NCBI GenBank assembly: GCA_034436045.1
Contig: DAOTVZ010000135.1
Coordinates: forward strand, 1-32,447
Length of the DNA stretch: 32,447 nt
Reading direction: 5' to 3'
DNA from: H111-94 sp034436045
Lineage (GTDB): Bacteria; Chloroflexota; Ktedonobacteria; Ktedonobacterales; Ktedonobacteraceae
Shown: positions 1-8,061 of the stretch, piece after piece
How the letters are laid out: every line of letters starts with the position of its first letter
How positions within the stretch are numbered: position 1 is the stretch's first letter
The notes under the pieces: generated by a model
What the model saw: only the letters and a program-made list of their open reading frames with translations
Told to the model about the DNA's origin: nothing
Databases searched by the model: none
Translations under genes and position numbers: made by a program

Positions 1-2139
1 GCTATCATCGCACGATGAGCTAAAGCTGTAGGTTTCGGCATACCACCAGTAGGTGATGGAAAGGCTTGACGCGCCGGATGGCACGGTAAAGCTCTGCGCG
101 ATGCTATCCTGACAACTGCTATAGCCGCATAGATAGGCGCTGTAGTTGCCAGTGTGCGGGTTGGTAGTATCGATCAGTTCATAGCCACCCGAAGAAGACT
201 CCCGCCAGGGCGCGGTACCATTCTCAAAGCCGCCGTTCTGGATCAGCGAGCCGGAGCCGGGTGGCGTGGGTGTGCCGGTTGGTACCGGCGTTGGAGTGGG
301 TGTACTGGTTGGTACTGGCGTTGGCGTGGGTGTGTTAGTGGGTGTCGGCGTTGGTGGCGGTGTGCTGCCACCAGCCAGATCACGGGCGATATTGTAGATG
401 TCCGGTGTGCCGAGACCACTGGCCTCATCATAGCCAGCAGTCGCCGGATAGTACAGGTTATTGCCGGTAGTGATATCGTGGAATGGTGCGTACTGCTGTT
501 GCGTGCTTGCCAGTTGGTAAAGTTGTGGATCGAAGAAGCCCACACGCGACTTGCCCTGCTGTTGCAGATACTGATTAATCATCGCTGTGCTGCCCGCCCA
601 GAGCGGAGCCGCCGCGCTGGTGCCACCGACAACGACGTTGCCCGTTGAGGGGCAACCGGCGGCGCTGACAGTGCAGTAGATGGCATAGCCCGTATTGGGG
701 TCGGCATCTGCCGAGACATCCGGTACCTCGCGGTTGCCGTTGCTATACTGGTTCTTCACGCCGGGACCGGTCTGCCACGTAGGCTCGGCGAAGGTGTTGC
801 TGATGCCGCCGCCACCGCCAGCACCATTAGGACTGCGCTGCGTGTCACTGGGATTGCTCCAGACGGTCTCGCTGCCGTAGGTGCCATTGTTGATTTGCAG
901 GGTGGTGCCGCCCACACCGGTCACATAGGGATCGTCGGCAGGCGAGTCTACGGCCAGCGTGTTATCGTTGCAGTCATAGGCACCAGAGTCACCGGACGCG
1001 GCAAAGAAGGCGATGCCTTGCGCCGCCCCCTGTTTGAAGATATTATCGAGCGTTTGCAGTTCGGACGCGCCGGATTGCGCCTCGCATTCGCCCCAACTGG
1101 TCGTCATCACCTGCGCCTTGTTGTCGGTTACGATCTGATTATAGGTGTCATTGACGCCTTGCGTGGTATTGGGACCTTCGTAGACGATCTGCGCCGCGCC
1201 GGGGGCCATAGCCGCGACCACCTCAATGTCCAGTTCGACCTCGATAGCCCCCGCTCCGGCCGCGCCATTATAGCCATCGACCAGCACATTGGTGATGCTG
1301 GGATTGCCCAGGTTATTGCTTTGCAGATAGTGCGTAATATCGCTCTGCTGGTAGCCGTCCAGTTCAAAGACCGCTACGGTCTGACCACTGCCCGTAATGC
1401 CCGCCTGTTGTAAGGTGGCACCATCATATGCGCCGAGCAGATCGGAAGGGCCATATCCCCCGGCGGCAGCCTGTACCTTCCCTTTGTTACCGCTCCTATG
1501 GGGTATGTGAGCAGCAGTAACGCTCAGTTGAGAGAGAGGATGAAGTGTAGTACTGTTGTCAAGGCCGCCGATTGATGTAATAAGAGAAGAGATGGAAGCG
1601 GGCAGCGAGGGGGCGCTGGCATTGGCATAAAAATGACGTGTGCCAACCTGATAGTTGTTGATTGTGACGTGGAAGGCACTCTCGGCCTGTGCGACGGTGC
1701 CGGTGGCATCGATGAGCAGGCCGTTTGAGGCGATGTGCGTCACGCTCAGGCCCTGGCTGTGCAGATAATCGACTACCTGTCGCTGCTGATCGGCGGTTGG
1801 CGCGAATTCAGTGGTGAATTGTTGCGGGGTGAGAAAGTGATGATACAGCGATGAGTGGGGGTTGTAGAGTTCGGCCAGCAAACTGGTTAGCTCCTGCTGA
1901 TTGCGCCAATGCAAACCGATGGAAAGAGCTAGCTGTTGCTGAGGACTGGCGGCACCAACAAAACTGGCGCGCCCAAGTAGTGGCACCGTCTGCCCTTTGA
2001 GTTGTACAAGCTGATCAGCGTCGGTGGGGTGCTGCGCGCGAGCCACCAGCGCAATACTAAAAATGCCTGCACCGATGATGACGAGCATCACGATGGCCAG
2101 GGAAATCCTGCCGGTTAGATAACGAAAACCACGTTGCAT
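1..2139 (-). CDS. S53 family (sedolisin/kumamolisin-like) secreted serine-carboxyl peptidase, partial
   Basis: The minus strand stays open from an ATG at 2139 to the left edge (713 codons), so the C-terminus is missing. Residues about 11-35 form one hydrophobic segment (signal peptide or anchor). Residues about 45-190 match the pro-kumamolisin activation domain. The catalytic domain starts near residue 229. It has the sedolisin E-x3-D pair (E300, D304, in EVELDIEV) and the nucleophile in GGTSAAAPLW (S508). The calcium-site signature follows, with HDITTGNN around D555 and then GYDEASGLGTP. A PTPTPT linker (about 592-630) leads to a C-terminal domain starting near NGGFENG that resembles the carbohydrate-binding or jelly-roll tails of secreted enzymes. 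GGAG lies 7 bases before the start. The family cleaves proteins at acidic pH after autoprocessing outside the cell. The family call is firm; the substrate and the role of the tail are unknown. Confidence 0.93.
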   Translation of the reverse strand, partial: MQRGFRYLTGRISLAIVMLVIIGAGIFSIALVARAQHPTDADQLVQLKGQTVPLLGRASFVGAASPQQQLALSIGLHWRNQQELTSLLAELYNPHSSLYHHFLTPQQFTTEFAPTADQQRQVVDYLHSQGLSVTHIASNGLLIDATGTVAQAESAFHVTINNYQVGTRHFYANASAPSLPASISSLITSIGGLDNSTTLHPLSQLSVTAAHIPHRSGNKGKVQAAAGGYGPSDLLGAYDGATLQQAGITGSGQTVAVFELDGYQQSDITHYLQSNNLGNPSITNVLVDGYNGAAGAGAIEVELDIEVVAAMAPGAAQIVYEGPNTTQGVNDTYNQIVTDNKAQVMTTSWGECEAQSGASELQTLDNIFKQGAAQGIAFFAASGDSGAYDCNDNTLAVDSPADDPYVTGVGGTTLQINNGTYGSETVWSNPSDTQRSPNGAGGGGGISNTFAEPTWQTGPGVKNQYSNGNREVPDVSADADPNTGYAIYCTVSAAGCPSTGNVVVGGTSAAAPLWAGSTAMINQYLQQQGKSRVGFFDPQLYQLASTQQQYAPFHDITTGNNLYYPATAGYDEASGLGTPDIYNIARDLAGGSTPPPTPTPTNTPTPTPVPTSTPTPTPVPTGTPTPPGSGSLIQNGGFENGTAPWRESSSGGYELIDTTNPHTGNYSAYLCGYSSCQDSIAQSFTVPSGASSLSITYWWYAETYSFSSSCDDS

Positions 2140-2430
2140 GCAGTTCTCCAAAGATGATTGATCGACGTACTACGATACACTACAAAAAATTTTTTTGCCT
2201 ATCGTGTATATTGTTGTCTTATATACCGCTTGTCGAGACGGTACTGTTTCTTGATATGGCAGGAAACGTGCTGTGACAGTTTGATATACAACGATAGTCT
2301 GACATATAACGATAAACGCAATGTGGTCGGGCTTTGGCATGTTTTAGCCAGAAAGCACAGGGCTGTAACCCGGCGGCGTATCTTCTTGTAGTGAGGTCTG
2401 GATAGGTTCTCTAGCAAGAAAGGTATCACC
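2140..2430. other. Divergent intergenic region between S53 peptidase and lipoprotein
   Basis: This AT-rich stretch separates the divergent peptidase and lipoprotein genes. It holds an A6T7 run at about 2184-2197 and four ACGATA/TATCGT hexamers at 2172-2177, 2200-2205, 2291-2296 and 2309-2314. The last two overlap the lipoprotein promoter. Short open frames here have no ribosome site or family signature, and I regard them as chance. Confidence 0.6.
2281..2310 (+). promoter_or_regulatory. Sigma-70-type promoter for the lipoprotein gene
   Basis: TTGATA (2281-2286), an 18-base spacer and TATAAC (2305-2310) each match five of six consensus bases. Transcription would start near 2317, giving a leader of about 115 bases before the ATG at 2431. 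One ACGATA copy lies in the spacer and another overlaps the -10 end, a position suited to a repressor site. Confidence 0.5.
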
Positions 2431-2991
2431 ATGCGCACATCACGATGGGTGTTCATTCTATGTATAGCTACGACTTTAGCTGCCCTCATAGCTGCCTGCG
2501 GTAGTTCCAGCACGACCACCGGTAGCGGTTCGTCATCCAGCAGCACGACAAGTAGCACCCCGACCAGCAGTAGCAGTTATAGTAATGGCTATGGCAGTAG
2601 CACAACTCCTACCGCGACAGCCGCCGCGAGCGGCAGTGTTGTGATTAAAACCGCGACCATTACCGTGAAGGGGCAGAGTATGACGGTGTTGACCAATGCA
2701 GCAGGGTTCACGCTCTATTACTTTAAGCCCGACACCCCAACGAAGGCCGTATGTACCGGAAGCTGCGCGCAAAAGTGGCCGCCGCTGCTTGTGACCGGTT
2801 CCGCAACCCCAACCAGCGCCGCGACCCTGCCCGGCAAGCTAACGGTGGTGAATTCTGCCAACGGCAATCAGGTACAGTATAACGGCCACTTCCTCTATAC
2901 CTACTCCGGCGATACTACCGCCGGTGAAGCCAATGGTCAGGGACTTGTCGGCGTCTGGTTCGTCGCTACGCCCACGCTCGCCGCAGCGTGA
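2431..2991 (+). CDS. Lipoprotein of the secreted-repeat (COG4315, PF03640-like) family
   Basis: This 186-aa protein has a signal peptide ending in a lipobox (LIAAC, lipid-modified Cys23). A Ser/Thr/Gly-rich linker of about 50 residues follows. The C-terminal domain holds two copies of the family signature: LYYFKPDTP followed by CTGSCAQKWPPLL, and LYTYSGDTTAGEANGQG followed by WFVATP. Proteins of this family are surface lipoproteins of unknown function. The paired cysteines in CTGSC suggest a disulfide or a metal or redox role, but this is inference. AAAGG lies about 7 bases before the ATG. The gene appears monocistronic: a promoter is visible upstream and a large hairpin begins one base after the stop codon. 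Confidence 0.85.
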   Translation: MRTSRWVFILCIATTLAALIAACGSSSTTTGSGSSSSSTTSSTPTSSSSYSNGYGSSTTPTATAAASGSVVIKTATITVKGQSMTVLTNAAGFTLYYFKPDTPTKAVCTGSCAQKWPPLLVTGSATPTSAATLPGKLTVVNSANGNQVQYNGHFLYTYSGDTTAGEANGQGLVGVWFVATPTLAAA

Positions 2992-3067
2992 GAAAAAGGT
3001 TTATAAACACAATAGCACCAGAAACGGCATGTCATTTCTGGTGCTATTGTGTTTATAAACCTTTTTC
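2992..3067. terminator. Very long perfect hairpin (33 bp stem), probable bidirectional terminator
   Basis: Bases 2992-3024 are exactly complementary to 3035-3067, with a 10-base loop (CGGCATGTCA). The outer ends are an A5 run on the left and a T5 run on the right, so either strand ends in a U tract. The hairpin begins one base after the lipoprotein stop codon. The stem is much longer than a usual intrinsic terminator, and the transcript would be a double-stranded RNA substrate. Confidence 0.8.
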
Positions 3068-3162
3068 ATATCAGAAAGGAATGGCAGGCCCATTCCTGCT
3101 ATCATATTTCCTCTATCTGACAAATTTTGTCTCAGCCCAATACTGGCTTGTTAAGAGACGCT

Positions 3163-3187
3163 TTGACTCTGCCTGACGTAGTATACT
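3163..3187 (+). promoter_or_regulatory. Possible promoter of the osmoprotectant importer operon
   Basis: TTGACT (3163-3168) and a strong TATACT (3182-3187) lie upstream of the operon, but the spacer is only 13 bases, too short for a standard sigma-70 promoter. The TATACT may work with another -35 or with an activator, as is common for osmotically induced operons. Confidence 0.3.
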
Positions 3188-3224
3188 AGGGGGTGATCTT
3201 TGCGATAAGGAAGCAAGAGGATAT

Positions 3225-4232
3225 ATGGCAAAAATAGCATTCCACCAGATTTCCAAATATTATAACGGTGCGAAGCAGCCTGCTGTCGATGCCGTCACCT
3301 TTGAGGTGCCGGAGGGTAGCACCTGTATGCTTGTGGGTACCTCTGGTTCCGGCAAAACGACGCTGCTGCGGATGGTCAATCGCCTGATTGAGCCAACGTC
3401 AGGTGAGATCATGATTGATGATAAGAACGTGTTGAGCGAAGACCCTATCGCTTTGCGTCGCCGCATTGGCTACGTGATTCAGCAAGTTGGACTGTTTCCT
3501 CACATGACTATTGAAGAGAACGTGCGTGTCACGGCTGAAATTACCGGTGGCTGGAGCAAGCAGCGCCTGCGCGAGCGCGTCGATGAGTTATTGATGCTGG
3601 TGGGTCTGCCACCCGCTGAGTATCGCCGCCGCTACCCTCGCCAGCTTTCCGGTGGGCAACAGCAGCGTGTCGGGCTGGCGCGCGCGCTGGCAACCGATCC
3701 AGCTATCCTGCTGATGGACGAGCCATTTGGCGCGCTGGATGCTATTACGCGCGCACGTTTGCAGGACGAATTGCTGCGTATTCAGCGCGACGTGCATAAG
3801 ACGATCCTCTTTGTTTCGCATGATGTTGAAGAGGCGCTCAAGCTCGGCGATCAGATCGCTGTAATGGATCAGGGGCGTCTCTTGCAGTTAGGTACGCCTA
3901 TCGAACTCCTGGCCAGACCGGCCAACGATTTCGTGCGCCGTCTGGTGGGAGCCGATAATATCTTGCGCCAGTTAGAGTATCTGCCGGTCACTACTGCTAT
4001 GGATCAGCGACCGGAGGCGGTTTCGTCAGCACACTGGGGAGATGCTGTGATCTGCTCATCAAATGCTACCCTGCTCTCTGCTATGCTCAAGCTCCTCGAA
4101 ACCAACGCCCCCGCCTTACTTATTCAGCACGAAGACACACACAAAGCCATCGGTACCATTAGCCTTGCCAGCATTAACCGTGAGATCACTCAGGTACGAC
4201 AGGAAAACATCTCTGTAGAGGCGCGCCAGTAG
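3225..4232 (+). CDS. opuCA: Osmoprotectant (glycine betaine/carnitine/choline) ABC transporter, ATP-binding protein
   Basis: This 335-aa ATPase powers the importer encoded with the next three genes. It has Walker A GTSGSGKT (residues 38-45), the Q-loop in QQVGLFPHMT, the signature LSGGQQQR, Walker B ILLMDEPFGALD and the H-loop in LFVSHDVEEAL. The OpuCA/ProV type is supported by its length, by the family-typical IQQVGLFPHMTIEENV segment, and by a C-terminal region of about 80 residues where CBS domains sit in that family. Here that region is short and weakly CBS-like, so ionic-strength sensing through CBS domains may be reduced. AGAGGA lies about 6 bases before the ATG. It is the first gene of four on the same strand, with gaps of 16-42 bases. 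The exact solute cannot be read from the sequence. Confidence 0.92.
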   Translation: MAKIAFHQISKYYNGAKQPAVDAVTFEVPEGSTCMLVGTSGSGKTTLLRMVNRLIEPTSGEIMIDDKNVLSEDPIALRRRIGYVIQQVGLFPHMTIEENVRVTAEITGGWSKQRLRERVDELLMLVGLPPAEYRRRYPRQLSGGQQQRVGLARALATDPAILLMDEPFGALDAITRARLQDELLRIQRDVHKTILFVSHDVEEALKLGDQIAVMDQGRLLQLGTPIELLARPANDFVRRLVGADNILRQLEYLPVTTAMDQRPEAVSSAHWGDAVICSSNATLLSAMLKLLETNAPALLIQHEDTHKAIGTISLASINREITQVRQENISVEARQ

Positions 4233-4248
4233 TTTTGAAGGATTTTTT

Positions 4249-4905
4249 ATGCATTACTTATTTCAACCCTATAATTATGACCTATCCGATCCAGGTAGTA
4301 TTCCCAATCTGTTCTTGCAACATCTTTCTCTGGTAAGCATTACGATGTTCCTCTCTCTATTCATTGCGCTCCCGCTCGGCTTGCTCGTGGCCCGCCATCG
4401 CCGTTTATACCTGCCCATCATCACCATTTCTGGCCTGCTCTACACGGTGCCCAGCATCGCGGCCTTTATGCTCCTGCTGCCAATCACAAAACTCAGTTCC
4501 GCCACCGCCATTATCCCGATGGTACTTTACAATCAACTTGTGCTGATTCGTAACACGGTCGCGGCGGTGAATAGCATCGATCCATTGCTGATAGAGGTAG
4601 GGCGTGCGGTGGGTATGAACCCGTTGCAGATACTCTGGCGCGTTCGTCTCCCGCTGGCGCTGCCGGTTATCATTGCGGGTGTGCGCGTGGCGACTGTGAC
4701 CACTATCGGCATCGCCGGACTGGCGGCGCTGGTGGGACAGGGTGGACTGGGCACGCTGATCTTTCAGAATATTGCCACCTTCGACCTCGACGCCATCCTG
4801 GCCGGAGCGATTTTGATTGCCCTGTTCGCTCTGTTCGCCGATGCGCTCTTATTGGGCTTACAAACGTTGTTGAGCCGGGGACGTAGCGCGGTTATGGCCG
4901 CCTGA
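4249..4905 (+). CDS. opuCB: Osmoprotectant ABC transporter, permease subunit 1
   Basis: This 218-aa inner-membrane permease has about five or six hydrophobic helices. The binding-protein-dependent transport (EAA) loop reads EVGRAVGMNPLQILWRVRLP and contacts the ATPase. Its length is normal for the OpuCB/ProW-like short permeases. GAAGGA sits 6 bases before the ATG, and the gap to the ATPase gene is 16 bases. It most resembles OpuCB or OpuCD, and the two permeases probably form a heterodimer channel. The B versus D assignment is by order only. Confidence 0.9.
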   Translation: MHYLFQPYNYDLSDPGSIPNLFLQHLSLVSITMFLSLFIALPLGLLVARHRRLYLPIITISGLLYTVPSIAAFMLLLPITKLSSATAIIPMVLYNQLVLIRNTVAAVNSIDPLLIEVGRAVGMNPLQILWRVRLPLALPVIIAGVRVATVTTIGIAGLAALVGQGGLGTLIFQNIATFDLDAILAGAILIALFALFADALLLGLQTLLSRGRSAVMAA

Positions 4906-4923
4906 AACAGAAAGAAGCGTGTA

Positions 4924-5583
4924 ATGGCCGTCATACAGTTTATTCTCAATCCGCAAAACGATTTTATCGAGCAGACGTGGGCCTACCTGCGTATCTGCGG
5001 CTTCTCCATTGCTGTTGCGATTATTATTGGTATTGCGCTGGGGGCGGCTGTTTCGCGCAATCCGCTCCTGGCCTTCATCGCTGTCAACCTGAGCGGCCTC
5101 ATCCGTGCCATTCCTATCATTGCCATCTTGTTTGCCTTCGTGCCCTTGCTGGGGCTGGGCTTTAAGCCAACGGTGATTGCTCTAATCGTGCTGGGTATTC
5201 CACCTATCCTGCTCAATACCTACACTGGCCTGCGCGCTATCGACCCGGCTATCCTGGATGCCGCTAGAGGCATGGGCATGAATCGCTGGCAGATTGCGAC
5301 GCGCATTCAGACGCCGTTGGTGACGCCGCTGGTCGTCGCAGGTATCCGTACCTCGGCGGTACAGATCATCGCTACGGCCACACTTGCCGCCTTCATTGCA
5401 GCAGGCGGCTACGGTGAATATATCGTCGATGGCCTCAATGTCTTCAATTACACCGAACTGATTGCCGGTGCCCTTGCTGTAGCGGTGCTGGCAATCCTGG
5501 TCGAATTGCTGATGAGCTGGCTACAACGCCTCGTCACTCCTGTTGGTCTCAAAGTGCAGGAGCAGGAAGCGGTCAGCGCGTGA
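4924..5583 (+). CDS. opuCD: Osmoprotectant ABC transporter, permease subunit 2
   Basis: This 219-aa permease is homologous in layout to the preceding one. It is hydrophobic throughout, with an EAA-type loop reading DAARGMGMNRWQIATRIQTP and the conserved GGYGEYIVDGL near the end. It probably pairs with the other permease to form the translocation path. The gap to the upstream gene is 18 bases. The ribosome site (AGAAAGAAG) is weak, so translation may be coupled. The C-terminus (LKVQEQEAVSA) is cytoplasmic and short. Confidence 0.9.
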   Translation: MAVIQFILNPQNDFIEQTWAYLRICGFSIAVAIIIGIALGAAVSRNPLLAFIAVNLSGLIRAIPIIAILFAFVPLLGLGFKPTVIALIVLGIPPILLNTYTGLRAIDPAILDAARGMGMNRWQIATRIQTPLVTPLVVAGIRTSAVQIIATATLAAFIAAGGYGEYIVDGLNVFNYTELIAGALAVAVLAILVELLMSWLQRLVTPVGLKVQEQEAVSA

Positions 5584-5625
5584 CACAATGTACTGTATTC
5601 CATGCATCACATAAGGAGAGAATTA

Positions 5626-6579
5626 ATGCGTTTATTCAAACGATCATCATGGTCTACGCTGGCAACCTTGCTGGCGCTCGTGCCGATGCTCTTGCTCGCG
5701 GCCTGTGGCTCGTCCGGCGGCAGTAGTGGCAGTGGTAGTTCCGGCTCAACAAAGGTGCCAATTGTGGTTGGTAGTAAGCTGGATGTTGAGGGGCAGTTGT
5801 TAGGCGAGATGTATATTCTGCTGCTCCAGAAAGCAGGCTACCAGGTGACACCCAGGCTGGCACTGGGTCAGACGCCTGTAGTCTTCAATGCTCTGAAAAG
5901 CGGTGCAATAGACCTCTACCCGGAGTTTACCGCTACCGGCCTGAACCTGCTAGGTGTCCAGTCGTCGTTTAATCCGCAGCAAGACTATAACACAGTCAAG
6001 CAAGGCTTCGAGAAACAGTTTCATATCACGTGGCTGGATTATTCGCCACTGAACGATGGCTATGCGCTCTGCACTACGCAGGCGGAGTCGCAGAAGCTGG
6101 GAGTGACCACGCTCTCGCAGCTTGCTCCCCACGTGCCGCAACTGGTACTGGCGACACAGAGCGATGGCATCCCTTTCTTTAATGATTTAAAAGCGACGTA
6201 TGGTTTCGCTGCCACCAGTTTCAAGGCCATCAAGCAGGTCGATTATGCCATCGGTTTTCAGGCCGTGAAGAGTGGTGACGCCCAGGTCAACGAATGCTAT
6301 ACCACCGATGGCTCCGTCACAACGCAAGGCTTCATCTTCTTGCAGGATGACAAACACGGCTTCCCGGAGTTCCATCCCGCACCCATTGTGCGTGATAGCG
6401 TTCTCAAGGCCGATCCCGGCATAGCGCCCGCGCTGAACAAACTGGCCCCCTACCTGACCACGCAGGTCAGCATTGATCTTCAACAGCAGGTAGCCAGCAA
6501 GAAGAGCGGTGGCATGTCTGTCACAGAGGCGGTCAAAGAAGTTGCTACCTCGTTCTTGCAGAGCAAGGGGTTGCTGTAA
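5626..6579 (+). CDS. opuCC: Osmoprotectant ABC transporter, substrate-binding lipoprotein
   Basis: This 317-aa extracytoplasmic solute receptor belongs to the OpuAC/QuaternaryAmmonium-binding family. I start it at the ATG at 5626 (MRLFKRSSW) because AAGGAG lies 8-9 bases upstream. The in-frame ATG at 5602 lies before that site and would split the signal peptide from its start. The signal peptide ends in lipobox LLAAC (Cys27), followed by a Ser/Gly linker. Family hallmarks are IVVGSKLDVEGQLLGEMY near the N-terminus and KSGAIDLYPEFTATGLNLLG. It is the last gene of the operon. Its stop lies 9 bases from the stop of the opposing glycosyltransferase gene, and no hairpin separates them. Confidence 0.9.
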   Translation: MRLFKRSSWSTLATLLALVPMLLLAACGSSGGSSGSGSSGSTKVPIVVGSKLDVEGQLLGEMYILLLQKAGYQVTPRLALGQTPVVFNALKSGAIDLYPEFTATGLNLLGVQSSFNPQQDYNTVKQGFEKQFHITWLDYSPLNDGYALCTTQAESQKLGVTTLSQLAPHVPQLVLATQSDGIPFFNDLKATYGFAATSFKAIKQVDYAIGFQAVKSGDAQVNECYTTDGSVTTQGFIFLQDDKHGFPEFHPAPIVRDSVLKADPGIAPALNKLAPYLTTQVSIDLQQQVASKKSGGMSVTEAVKEVATSFLQSKGLL

Positions 6580-6588
6580 AGCCTGTTG

Positions 6589-7671
6589 TCATTCACCGTA
6601 CATGGTAAACAGGTCGAGAGCCTGTTCCAGCACATCCTCGGTGGGAACGGTGGCGACGAATGAGGCGCGATGCTCGCATTGATCGTGCTGGACATCGATG
6701 CCGCAGATGGGACAATGGATTTGCCACGCGATGAGAGGCCGATGGCGCGTGCGCCTCATAGGGCCAGTCGTAATCAGGTTGCCGCACCAGTAGATACTAA
6801 CAGTCGCCGTTCCCACCGCTTCGGCGAGATGGCGCGGGTCGGCGTCGTTGGCAATGAGCAGGACGCAGCGCGCGAGCAGCCCGGTCAGACCATTGATGCT
6901 CAATTTGCCACTGAGGTCCTGCGCCGGATACTTCATGTGCGCGATCACCGAACGCACAAGGTAGCCCTCATCCTCTGTGCCGATCACGACGACGCTGGCC
7001 CCCGCTGCCGCCAGCGCATCACCAACGACAGCGAAGCGCTGTGTGGGCCAGTGGCGACGCGGGTCGGTGCCCCCCGGATGGATGGCCACCAGTGGGTGCT
7101 CCGTTTCGGCTACCACACGGTAGGATTCTTCTATGTCGCTCGGCATGACGGTAATCGTCGGCTCGACCGTCACGACCGGCGCGCCGACTAGAGAGACCAG
7201 CTCCAGGTAGCGTAGCACCTCGCTCTGGTACATGATATAAGGTATCCACAGATCGAGCGGGGGAGCATCGAGCGTGCGTAGACCAAGCGTCGTCCTGGCC
7301 CCTAAACGCGCGGTGAAGGGGTTTGAGTAGCGTCCCCCGCCATGCATCTGGATGGCGAGATCAAACTTTTCACGCCGCATCTGCCTGAAAAATTGCTCAT
7401 TCTGTTCCATATCCTCTACCGAGCCAGGGGGTGTGCCAACGCCACTAACAGGCGGAACGACGATGACGCGATTCACCGGCCCTGGTCTACTGGTCAGAAA
7501 TTCGACATGCCACTCCTTGCCCAGCAGAACGATTTCCGCCTCTGGATAGGCGGCCCGCAGCGCGTAGAGCGCGGGTATAATAAAAAGATAGTCCCCCAGT
7601 CCATTTACCCTTACCACTGCAATTTTATTTATGCCAGGTAATATTTTATAAAATGTTTTGGCAGATAGCAT
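6589..7671 (-). CDS. Glycosyltransferase family 9 (heptosyltransferase-like)
   Basis: This 360-aa protein has the GT9 fold: an N-terminal Rossmann half beginning KIAVVRVNGLGDYLFIIPAL, then the family motif HPGGTDPRRHWP, and ANDADPRHLAEAVGTATVSI near the C-terminus where GT9 enzymes read NDTGPMHLAAALG. A CPICGIDVQHDQCEH segment near the end may bind zinc. I start at the ATG at 7671 because AAGGA lies 6 bases upstream; an in-frame TTG at 7677 lies too close to that site. Known GT9 enzymes add heptose from ADP-heptose to lipopolysaccharide. Ktedonobacteria are not known to make lipopolysaccharide, so the acceptor here is probably another glycan (inference). It stands alone on its strand. Confidence 0.85.
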   Translation of the reverse strand: MLSAKTFYKILPGINKIAVVRVNGLGDYLFIIPALYALRAAYPEAEIVLLGKEWHVEFLTSRPGPVNRVIVVPPVSGVGTPPGSVEDMEQNEQFFRQMRREKFDLAIQMHGGGRYSNPFTARLGARTTLGLRTLDAPPLDLWIPYIMYQSEVLRYLELVSLVGAPVVTVEPTITVMPSDIEESYRVVAETEHPLVAIHPGGTDPRRHWPTQRFAVVGDALAAAGASVVVIGTEDEGYLVRSVIAHMKYPAQDLSGKLSINGLTGLLARCVLLIANDADPRHLAEAVGTATVSIYWCGNLITTGPMRRTRHRPLIAWQIHCPICGIDVQHDQCEHRASFVATVPTEDVLEQALDLFTMYGE

Positions 7672-8061
7672 TAACAATCCTTAGCAGTATATAGCTGCTA
7701 TACGTTGGTATTTTGCGATGATTACACGTCCAGGCCGTCTCTTTGGTGACATATAGCTCTCTTTTAACAATGAGCCGCCACCCACGTCATGAAAAAGAGA
7801 AGCACTGACTTTTTCTCGTTTCAGACATCAATGTGGTAGGATATTTGTAGTAGCAACACTCCAGAGGGACGGGATTTATCCTGTCCTGCCCGTGAAGCGT
7901 GTTAAGTGCACGGGTTAATGCTATCAGGAAGCGCTGTTCCCCACGTGAAGCACACGAGGCAGTGGTTTGGACATGATAAGGCATGTCCAAACGGGAAATT
8001 GTGCATTTCATGATGGGATATTGTTATGTGCGTTTTGTATATTAAGAGGAGTATTAGATAG
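7672..8061. other. Intergenic region with promoter area and structured leader
   Basis: This 390-base gap separates the divergent glycosyltransferase and S9 peptidase genes. The left half carries a 13-base palindrome (TATAGCTGCTATA, about 7692-7704) close to the glycosyltransferase start. The right half (7867-7992) holds the hairpins described separately. No protein-coding frame here looks real. Confidence 0.5.
7867..7992 (+). ncRNA. Candidate structured 5' leader upstream of the S9 peptidase
   Basis: Four hairpins can be drawn in 126 bases: 7867-7886 (8 bp with one G-U, loop TTTA); 7889-7914 (CCCGTG/CACGGG); 7944-7956 (CGTG/CACG); and 7965-7992 (11 bp, GTTTGGACATG with its complement, loop ATAAGG). 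The octamer CGTGAAGC opens both the second and third hairpins. No U tract follows the last one, so it is not a plain terminator. It matches no riboswitch consensus I recognise. Confidence 0.35.

Noticed and set aside
241..365. Tandem DNA repeat (GTGTGGGTGTCGGCGTTGG-like) as a minisatellite
   Set aside because: The repetition is explained by the Pro-Thr linker codons of the S53 peptidase.
2158..2391. Open frames on both strands in the peptidase-lipoprotein gap
   Set aside because: They lie in AT-rich promoter DNA, have no ribosome site and no family-like sequence.
2988..3176. 62-residue frame across the first long hairpin
   Set aside because: It is created by the palindrome and following DNA; no ribosome site, and it overlaps a terminator.
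7965..7992. Intrinsic terminator for an upstream gene
   Set aside because: The upstream gene is on the other strand and diverges; no T run follows, and the peptidase start is only 70 bases on.
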